The notes beneath the pieces were generated by a model. It was not told where the DNA came from, searched no databases, and was given only the letters and a program-made list of their open reading frames with translations. Below, one piece after another: positions 1 to 4,598 of a DNA stretch of 6,074 nucleotides (the first letter of the stretch is position 1; each line of letters opens with the position of its first letter). A program made the position numbers and the translations under genes. Source of the stretch: Acidobacteriota bacterium (GTDB lineage Bacteria > Acidobacteriota > Terriglobia > Terriglobales > Acidobacteriaceae); the NCBI GenBank assembly GCA_003225655.1, contig QIAW01000404.1:3936-10009 (forward strand). Reading direction: 5' to 3'.

Positions 1-528
1 ATGCTGGATGGTTGGCAGCTCTCAGGGGTGACCCGGTTACAGTCCGGAGCGCCTTACGAGGTATCATTCTCGTCGAACTATCAAAACCAAAATATCACCG
101 GTTCTTTTACAGAAGGACCGCGCGTGCAGCTCGTAGGCTCGCCATTTTCCGGGATCAACGGAGACGTCTTCCATCGCATCAATCCGTTGGCCTTTGCCCC
201 ACCCCCGGTTGGCAACATCGGGTTGGGCGAGGGGCGCAATCCGTTTATCGGCCCTGGCATCAACAACACGGACCTGTCAGTACAGAAGACATTCGCAGTG
301 AGCGAGCGCCTTTCCCTGCAGTTCCGGCTGGATGCCTTCAACGCCTTCAATCATCCTCAGTTCACCGGGATCAACAGCAACATCCAGTACATCAGCTTTA
401 CAGGTGGAAATGGTTTAAGCAATATCGGGAACCTGGCTGATCCAGTTAACAACCAAAACGGTTTTGGTTCGGTCAACGGCGCCCGCGATCCACGGATTTT
501 GCAGACTATGATTCGCATTGTGTTTTAG
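1..528 (+). CDS. TonB-dependent receptor, Oar-like, C-terminal fragment
   Basis: This is the last 175 residues of an outer-membrane beta-barrel protein; the gene begins left of the window, and the ATG at position 1 is most likely an internal Met. Visible signs are alternating aromatic/polar barrel strands, a GWQLSG strand with a following LQSGAPY turn (about residues 4-19), DLSVQKTF (91-98), the LQFRLDAFNAFNHPQF block (106-121), and a final strand ending in IVF with a C-terminal Phe, the usual signal for BAM-mediated insertion. These features are typical of Oar/carboxypeptidase-regulatory-like TonB receptors of Acidobacteriota, which are usually around 1,000 residues or more. The substrate cannot be read from this part. 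Its position upstream of a polysaccharide lyase on the same strand makes an oligosaccharide plausible, but 854 bases and a strong hairpin separate them, so they are probably not one operon. Stop is TAG at 526-528. Confidence 0.88.
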   Translation: MLDGWQLSGVTRLQSGAPYEVSFSSNYQNQNITGSFTEGPRVQLVGSPFSGINGDVFHRINPLAFAPPPVGNIGLGEGRNPFIGPGINNTDLSVQKTFAVSERLSLQFRLDAFNAFNHPQFTGINSNIQYISFTGGNGLSNIGNLADPVNNQNGFGSVNGARDPRILQTMIRIVF

Positions 529-553
529 TCGTAGGACGTAAAACGGAGGGGGT

Positions 554-606
554 CGGTTGTAAGTTGTTGCTCGGCAGCGTTGCAGCCAGAGCACAACTTA
601 CAACCG
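554..606. repeat. Long hairpin after the receptor gene
   Basis: Arms CGGTTGTAAGTTGT (554-567) and ACAACTTACAACCG (593-606) are perfectly complementary over 14 bp. The stem continues inward as GCTC/GAGC (569-572 with 589-592) and GGC/GCC (573-575 with 585-587) with single-base bulges at T568 and A588, leaving a 9-nt apical loop. It lies 25 bases after the receptor stop codon. No T-run follows on the plus strand, so it is not a canonical intrinsic terminator. It may stabilise the 3' end of the receptor mRNA, or be a palindromic repeat element of the REP/MITE kind. The structure is certain; its role is inferred. Confidence 0.75.
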
Positions 607-1022
607 GCGATAGACTTCATAATCTCCACTCAACCTTCCATTCCAGAACATCTTTCTCGCTTATCCGGACGGTGGAGAACCGTAAGTCAGATGCCCAAGC
701 AACGCCAGAATCTCAGGGGTGCACCCGAACATTTTAAATTCGTGCAGGGGAGTCTCCACTCTTCAGATCCAGTCAAGTTTCTGCGTTAACTTAACTGTTT
801 AATAAGCAATCTAACCTTGTTTAATGAGCGATCTGTTGGATGAAACAGGCCAAGCGGTGGTACGACCGATGGATATCCATGTGACGCCAAGTATGCGCCC
901 CTGCCCGTGTTTGCCCCTCAAACTGAGACTTGGTTAAATCGGAACTCACGCCAGCAAAAAGTTCGACCGCACATTTTTTTTGGCCCCGGATGCACGATAC
1001 TCAACTTGCCCTCAAAAAAACA
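607..1022. other. Non-coding stretch upstream of the lyase promoter
   Basis: No convincing gene is visible here on either strand. A 69-codon open frame starting at 580 sits partly inside the hairpin, lacks a Shine-Dalgarno sequence and gives a protein without recognisable features. The stretch contains GTTAACTTAAC (785-795, an odd palindrome), the 22-bp-period repeat pair at 796-834, a 12-bp palindrome ATGGATATCCAT (869-880), and T- and A-tracts near 975-985 and 1013-1020 that could act as upstream AT-rich promoter elements. Confidence 0.5.
796..834. repeat. Two imperfect 17-bp direct repeats, 22-bp period
   Basis: TGTTTAATAAGCAATCT (796-812) and TGTTTAATGAGCGATCT (818-834) match at 15 of 17 positions and start 22 bp apart, i.e. 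about two helical turns, so both copies would face the same side of the DNA. This resembles a paired binding site for a dimeric or tandem-binding regulator. They are about 190 bp upstream of the predicted lyase promoter. No regulator can be assigned. Confidence 0.45.
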
Positions 1023-1052
1023 TTGACGTGAAAAGAAAATCAAGTGTAGGAT
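1023..1052 (+). promoter_or_regulatory. Candidate sigma70-type promoter for the PL7 gene
   Basis: TTGACG (1023-1028) matches the -35 consensus at 5 of 6 positions. TAGGAT (1047-1052) matches the -10 consensus at 4 of 6, with an 18-bp spacer. The A-tract at 1013-1020 lies directly upstream. Transcription would start near 1059, giving a leader of about 320 nt before the lyase start codon at 1383. Assigned by pattern only. Confidence 0.45.
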
Positions 1053-1073
1053 GTGTCCCGTTATCCAGTCCTA

Positions 1074-1092
1074 TGTCTCATATTATGAGACA
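1074..1092. promoter_or_regulatory. 19-bp palindromic operator candidate
   Basis: TGTCTCATATTATGAGACA consists of two perfect 9-bp arms around one central base. Relative to the predicted promoter it would lie at about +15 to +33, where a bound repressor blocks transcription. The size and dyad symmetry fit a homodimeric helix-turn-helix regulator. The spacing does not match the NifA TGT-N10-ACA pattern, and the family of the regulator is unknown. A natural reading is substrate-induced control of the lyase. Confidence 0.5.
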
Positions 1093-1210
1093 CGAGGGAA
1101 TTGCATGATCTAACACGGTAAGCGATGTGCGGTTCTCTCAGCTAAACCGGCAACAGTACTACGACTTAGACCTTCATCAATCTCTGACGTTAGCCGCGAG
1201 GAGAATACGG

Positions 1211-1402
1211 ATGGTAAGTCCTCACATGCTGTCAAAAGTCACGAGCGCGCACGATCACAGGCAAGCGCTTGGCGGTTATGTTCACCTTCCATTTACCTTC
1301 ATCTTCCCCCATCCAGAAGGTATAACCGAATCCCAAAGCAAAGTACTTTGGGGCGCAGCAGAAATTTCAAGGAGTCAACAGCATGGAAGTAATACAAAAT
1401 GA
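1211..1402 (+). CDS. Possible 63-aa leader ORF overlapping the PL7 start
   Basis: ATG at 1211 is preceded by GAGGAG (1198-1203) with a 7-nt spacer, a good ribosome binding site. The frame runs 63 codons to TGA at 1400-1402, overlapping the first 20 bases of the PL7 gene in another frame. The product (starting MVSPHMLSK) has no recognisable domain, signal peptide or membrane segment, and may be an accidental open frame. If translated, its termination just past the PL7 start codon could couple translation of the two frames. Evidence is limited to the Shine-Dalgarno sequence and the overlap; codon conservation in relatives would decide. Confidence 0.25.
   Translation: MVSPHMLSKVTSAHDHRQALGGYVHLPFTFIFPHPEGITESQSKVLWGAAEISRSQQHGSNTK
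1331..1353 (+). promoter_or_regulatory. Hairpin in the leader ahead of the PL7 ribosome site
   Basis: CCCAAAG (1332-1338) pairs with CTTTGGG (1346-1352), extendable by a T-G pair to 8 bp, around a 7-nt loop. The same stretch contains the 12-bp palindrome CAAAGTACTTTG (1339-1350), so two alternative foldings exist. It ends 15 bases before the AAGGAG at 1369-1374. It could tune ribosome access or be coincidental. Confidence 0.35.
1369..1374 (+). promoter_or_regulatory. Shine-Dalgarno site fixing the PL7 start
   Basis: AAGGAG lies 8 nt before ATG 1383 and is the best ribosome binding site in this region. It supports 1383 as the start, rather than the in-frame GTG at 1482 that would give a more conventional signal peptide but has no comparable site. 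Confidence 0.7.
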
Positions 1403-2315
1403 ATTTCACGGGGCCGGCGCTTTCGCGGCCGGTCCAGGAGATTCCAATATAACCAGCAGAAAGCAACAGCCCACCCGCAGAGTGTCGACGAAGCAGCATT
1501 CGTTTCTGTGGATTGTGCTCGCCTTAGTTTTGATCGCAGTCGCAAGCCAGTTTGCCGCCGCGCAGTTGAATGTCACTAAAGTGCAGGCGAACAGCCACCT
1601 CAATGCTATCTCTGCCGGGCTTTCGAAGGCAGCAAGCGCCTGTGCTCACGGAAGCGGTCCACTCAATCCGAACGTGCCTCCGGGATGCAACTTCAAGCTC
1701 TCGATCTGGTCGCTGCAACTGCCGACCGGCTCGCCCGGAAACCCGACGACCATCTCAAGCAGCCAGCTCCAAAACGGCTTCACCGACCAGTTTTTCTTCA
1801 CCGGCAGCGACGGGGCAATGGATTTCTTCGACCCCGGAGTCAACTGCGTCACCACCGCAAACTCCAAACACTGCCGGTCAGAGCTGCGTGAAGTGAGCCC
1901 TGCTGTCTGGTCCTCGAAGGGCACAAACACGCTTAGCGCAACTCTAAAGGTCACACAGGCCGCCGGCGCCCCTGTGGTCGGCCAGATCCACCTCGACGAA
2001 TCCGTATCGGTTCGCCCCCTGATCGAGCTGTTCTACACCTCGGGCGGCGATCTAGTGGCAGGCGTCGAGCAGTGCACGGCCGGCGGCTGCGAAACCAGGA
2101 CCACGGTCGGCCACGTTAACCCGGGCACGCGGTTCAGCTATGTGATCTCCTACAGCCACAATAAGCTCACAGTCAGCATCAACGGCGGCCCGGCACATTC
2201 GCTCAGTACCCCGCTGCTCGGCATCGGAGGATACTTCAAGGCCGGCGACTACGGCCAGAGTCCTAAGGCCGCAAGAGTCTCTTTTTACTCGCTCAAAGCC
2301 GTCCACGGGTCATAA
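1383..2315 (+). CDS. Secreted polysaccharide lyase family 7 (alginate lyase type)
   Basis: The 310-residue protein carries the three conserved blocks of PL7 lyases in order: CRSELRE (164-170, family R-[ST]-E-[LV]-R), QIH (201-203) and YFKAGDYGQS (284-293, family YFKAGxYNQ). In the family, the Gln and His of QIH, the Arg of the first block and the second Tyr of the last block (here Tyr290) form the active site of the beta-jelly-roll groove and cleave uronate polysaccharides by beta-elimination; all are present. QIH rather than QVH is associated with action on guluronate-containing or mixed alginate. The exact substrate is unproven. A hydrophobic segment at 41-58 followed by AAA/QLN suggests signal peptidase cleavage after Ala60. 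The cytosolic n-region is unusually long (40 residues); an alternative GTG start at 1482 would shorten it. Six cysteines (87, 102, 155, 164, 231, 236) fit an exported, disulfide-bonded protein. It is transcribed alone and closed by its own terminator. Confidence 0.9.
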   Translation: MEVIQNEFHGAGAFAAGPGDSNITSRKQQPTRRVSTKQHSFLWIVLALVLIAVASQFAAAQLNVTKVQANSHLNAISAGLSKAASACAHGSGPLNPNVPPGCNFKLSIWSLQLPTGSPGNPTTISSSQLQNGFTDQFFFTGSDGAMDFFDPGVNCVTTANSKHCRSELREVSPAVWSSKGTNTLSATLKVTQAAGAPVVGQIHLDESVSVRPLIELFYTSGGDLVAGVEQCTAGGCETRTTVGHVNPGTRFSYVISYSHNKLTVSINGGPAHSLSTPLLGIGGYFKAGDYGQSPKAARVSFYSLKAVHGS

Positions 2316-2347
2316 CAGCTTCGGCTGTTCCGGCCTGCTGCAAGACC

Positions 2348-2390
2348 AGGAGATCTCGCCAGCAGCGCGGGGTCTCCTTTCTTTATCTTT
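2348..2390 (+). terminator. Rho-independent terminator of the PL7 gene
   Basis: AGGAGATCTCGC (2348-2359) pairs with GCGGGGTCTCCT (2367-2378) in a 12-bp stem with two G-U pairs and a 7-nt loop, followed by a T-rich tail (TTTCTTTATCTTT, 2378-2390). It lies 32 bases after the stop codon. On the minus strand no T-run follows, so it acts for the plus strand only. Confidence 0.88.
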
Positions 2391-2526
2391 ATGCGTGGTT
2401 GTGAGCGACTGGTGCCTTGGAGCTACTACGTGATCTATTAGGCCGTCCTGCGAAGGCTCTAGTCGAAATTCTTCTCCAGATGGATCTTCACAAAGATTGA
2501 AAATGTATCCTGCGAGGGAGGGATTG

Positions 2527-2547
2527 CGAGTCCCTTCTTCGGCACCA
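2527..2547 (+). repeat. tRNA 3'-end fragment, copy 1 of 21-bp direct repeat
   Basis: This stretch is identical to 4371-4391 over 21 bp. Aligned with a tRNA it covers position C56 of the T-loop through C61-T65 (T-stem 3' strand), CTTCGGC (acceptor 3' strand, 66-72), discriminator A73 and CCA. The acceptor sequence implies a GCCGAAG 5' strand, as in many bacterial tRNA-Leu genes. No such 5' half, D-arm or matching T-stem 5' strand is found upstream, so this is a fragment and not a gene. It sits 17 bases beyond the stop codon of the minus-strand gene at 2565. Best explained as an attachment-site scar. Confidence 0.8.
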
Positions 2548-2564
2548 GCATCATAGAAACTTGT

Positions 2565-4178
2565 TCACTTGGGAATTGCGGTGATCTGAATCTGCCGGGC
2601 CATAAACGTAGCGGTGTCCCAACTTCCTTTGCTGTCGACAGGATCGTGGGTATAGAAGATCCAGAGCTGCGGATCGTCTTCGCCGCCGGTTTGAATCAGG
2701 CTGGGATATCTGACCCCATGATTTGGCCTTTCGTCGAGAATCGCGAGTTGTGTCGACGCAGGCAACTCGACCAGGTTTGACGAGAGCCGGAATGCTATCG
2801 TGTGTTGGTTGGGCACTTGATACGCAAGAAGGGCGCGGCGGCTGGTCGGATCATAAATGATAGATGGTGAGAAGGCTTTGTCCAAAACCGGCGTGTAGCG
2901 GCCGGAGGGTATGTTGTTGTTGGGGTCGGTGGTGGCGGCCGGCTCATCGAAATGCCCCTCTTTTTCCAAGGGGCCTTTGTAGTACTTCCGGAAAAGATAT
3001 GGAACTGCGGCACCATTGGGATCGTCGACAGCCTTCAGGATGTCTGCCAACCGCGCCCGAGCAACCGCCAGGCACTGCTGCCCGTTGCACACGTTCGGCT
3101 CTTGGTCGATATAGTAGACATACATATACGTTTGTTCCGGGTCGGGATTGCGGGGACTGACGGGCTGACCGTGCTCGTCCCCGAGTACGAATGGTCCATT
3201 ACCCACCGACAACGCTTTATTGGGAGAGTTCTTTTTCCAGGTCTTGCGGCTGGAGTGCGGTTGAATGATCTGGCCAAGTTTTCGGAAGGTCTTGCCGTCA
3301 TCCTTCGAGACCGCCATCCCCAGAGTGCCAAAGAAGAGATTGGCGAGACCTGGGCGTGGCGATCCATACTGGAATTCGGCATGATAGATCAATAGGATGA
3401 GGTTAGTATCGCCGTCTTTGATCTTCATGGCTGGTCCGCCGCCTAGATAGTCCCTATCGTATGGCCCTGTGACTCCCTGTGGATTCCGATTACCATGCGA
3501 GTTGACAGGAGACAGAAGCGCATTGCAATCAGCGGAGCTGATATGTGCCGGCCGGTCCACCGGAGGAACGAGGGTGTAGACGCCCTGGGTATTGGGAGTG
3601 CCTTTACAGGGGCCGGGGCGGCTGGCCGATTTAGCAGAACCTAAATACAAATAGCCACTTTGTGCAGTGGCAGTGCTGTCATCGAGCGCAACTGCTCCCA
3701 TCACTCCGTCGACATATCCAAACTGAAAGCCAAGCTGGTAGCGTTGCTCGCAAGTAGAAACGACCTGGCAAGCGCCTAACGACAGATGGAAGCCGGAGGA
3801 ATTGCCACCGGACCCGGGACAATCAAATTCGTGGGTCATCGTGGTTTTCACACAGGAAAATGTCTGTGCCGCACCCGCGACAACGCCCCCAGTAATCATG
3901 ATTGCGAACAACAAGACTATGAAGAGGACTTGCCACCTCTTTGCTACAGCAATCCGACAATTGCTGTACCCGCTACCGCCAAGGAACAGGCCCTTGCACC
4001 CGCGTTGAGAAGCACCCCAAGTGGGTTTCAACGCCAGTGCCGGACGTGGACACAAATTCTGGACTTGTTCTAGTGAGAGCCGGCATGGGTATTGCATGAT
4101 GAGCCATTGGAAGCCGATATTGTCAGGTTTCTTGTTGCACGAGTCCATGGTCGAACAATTCCCATGCAGAAATGGCAT
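2565..4178 (-). CDS. Membrane-anchored or secreted Asp-box beta-propeller-like protein
   Basis: ATG at 4178 is chosen because AAGGGG (4190-4185) precedes it by 6 nt; an upstream in-frame start at 4247 has no such site. This gives 537 residues. Residues about 82-104 are strongly hydrophobic (VLFIVLLFAIMITGG), preceded by Lys/Arg and followed by AGAAQTF, so the chain is exported or anchored. The 80-residue stretch before it is unusually long; TTG codons at 4055 and 4031 are alternative starts. The mature part is rich in beta-strand patterns and holds a canonical Asp box SKDDGKTF (291-298), plus GPYDRDYLGGGPAMK and LLIYHAEFQYG upstream of it. This resembles five-bladed-propeller glycosidase-like and sialidase-like folds. 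No specific enzyme family can be named, and the acidic and His residues in those motifs are only candidate active-site residues. It is convergent with the PL7 gene and bracketed by the 21-bp repeats. Confidence 0.8.
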   Translation of the reverse strand: MPFLHGNCSTMDSCNKKPDNIGFQWLIMQYPCRLSLEQVQNLCPRPALALKPTWGASQRGCKGLFLGGSGYSNCRIAVAKRWQVLFIVLLFAIMITGGVVAGAAQTFSCVKTTMTHEFDCPGSGGNSSGFHLSLGACQVVSTCEQRYQLGFQFGYVDGVMGAVALDDSTATAQSGYLYLGSAKSASRPGPCKGTPNTQGVYTLVPPVDRPAHISSADCNALLSPVNSHGNRNPQGVTGPYDRDYLGGGPAMKIKDGDTNLILLIYHAEFQYGSPRPGLANLFFGTLGMAVSKDDGKTFRKLGQIIQPHSSRKTWKKNSPNKALSVGNGPFVLGDEHGQPVSPRNPDPEQTYMYVYYIDQEPNVCNGQQCLAVARARLADILKAVDDPNGAAVPYLFRKYYKGPLEKEGHFDEPAATTDPNNNIPSGRYTPVLDKAFSPSIIYDPTSRRALLAYQVPNQHTIAFRLSSNLVELPASTQLAILDERPNHGVRYPSLIQTGGEDDPQLWIFYTHDPVDSKGSWDTATFMARQIQITAIPK

Positions 4179-4370
4179 TACGCCCCCCTTAATTTTGTAG
4201 GCGCGGAAGCAGGCATTTGTTTCCAATTTGCCGCTAAATGATATCAATTTGTCGAGGGTTGGCCGACATACTAGGCAGAGATAGAATCAAACTGTGTATA
4301 CTTCCACATCTTGAACGGTATCACGTGGTCTCGGGAATCCCTGCACTGGTAAAATCGGTAGCTCTCCAGC

Positions 4371-4391
4371 CGAGTCCCTTCTTCGGCACCA
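4371..4391 (+). repeat. tRNA 3'-end fragment, copy 2 of 21-bp direct repeat
   Basis: Perfect copy of 2527-2547 in the same orientation, again spanning tRNA positions 56-76 with encoded CCA. The bases before it (CTCCAGC) do not provide a T-stem 5' strand. About 10-20 bases upstream, TGGTAAAATCGGTAG (4347-4361) resembles a tRNA-Leu D-arm, but no GCCGAAG acceptor strand or anticodon arm is present, so no functional tRNA is formed here. It lies 207 bases beyond the stop of the 4599 gene. Confidence 0.8.
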
Positions 4392-4550
4392 ATCCTTACA
4401 GTCCTCAATAGCTTAGCCCCTTGGTGTCCATCTTGGTGTAGACCTTCCTCTGGTTCCCAGCTATGCGAGCAAGATGCCAATCGCATCTCTTTCGGCCCGG
4501 CCTGAGCTCGGTGCCGGTCTTGTTGGCGCAATAGCGGTCTAAATTGTGGG

Positions 4551-4586
4551 GCAAGTGCACTTGTAGTCGTGGGCAAGTGCACTTGC
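4551..4586. repeat. Tandem 12-bp palindromes forming a 13-bp hairpin
   Basis: CAAGTGCACTTG, itself a perfect palindrome, occurs at 4552-4563 and 4574-4585, 22 bp centre to centre. The plus-strand GGG just before each copy is also shared. Because each unit is self-complementary, the two copies can also pair with each other: GCAAGTGCACTTG (4551-4563) with CAAGTGCACTTGC (4574-4586) around a 10-nt loop. It starts 12 nt after the TAG of the minus-strand gene at 4599. It may be an mRNA 3'-end hairpin (no U-run follows) or a double operator about 370 bp ahead of the 4178 gene. Confidence 0.7.
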
Positions 4587-4598
4587 TGTGTGCGGTTC

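Larger units (their letters stand above)
4179..4598. other. 420-bp gap between the two minus-strand genes
   Basis: There is no convincing gene. Two minus-strand open frames run through it (about 4271-4822 and 4405-4692), but both are entered from out-of-frame sequence inside the 4599 gene and have no ribosome site. Contents are the ribosome site of the 4178 gene (AAGGGG, 4190-4185), the second tRNA 3'-end fragment (4371-4391), a tRNA D-arm-like stretch just before it, and the paired palindromes at 4551-4586. No strong minus-strand promoter consensus was seen ahead of 4178. Confidence 0.55.

Noticed and set aside
580..789. 69-codon open frame on the plus strand
   Set aside because: It begins inside the hairpin, has no Shine-Dalgarno sequence, and the product shows no domain or composition typical of a real protein.
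869..880. 12-bp palindrome ATGGATATCCAT
   Set aside because: A single 12-bp palindrome is expected about once in 6 kb by chance, and it is not placed at a promoter or repeated.
980..995. Sigma54-type -24/-12 promoter (TGGC...TGCA)
   Set aside because: The GG-to-GC spacing is 8 and not the required 10 bases.
2462..2547. Complete tRNA-Leu gene ending at 2547
   Set aside because: The 3' 21 bases fit, but no GCCGAAG 5' acceptor strand, D-arm or anticodon arm is found within 90 bases upstream, and the T-stem 5' strand does not pair in the correct register.
2952..3395. 147-codon plus-strand open frame
   Set aside because: It is the complement of the minus-strand propeller-like gene, with no ribosome site and no signal features.
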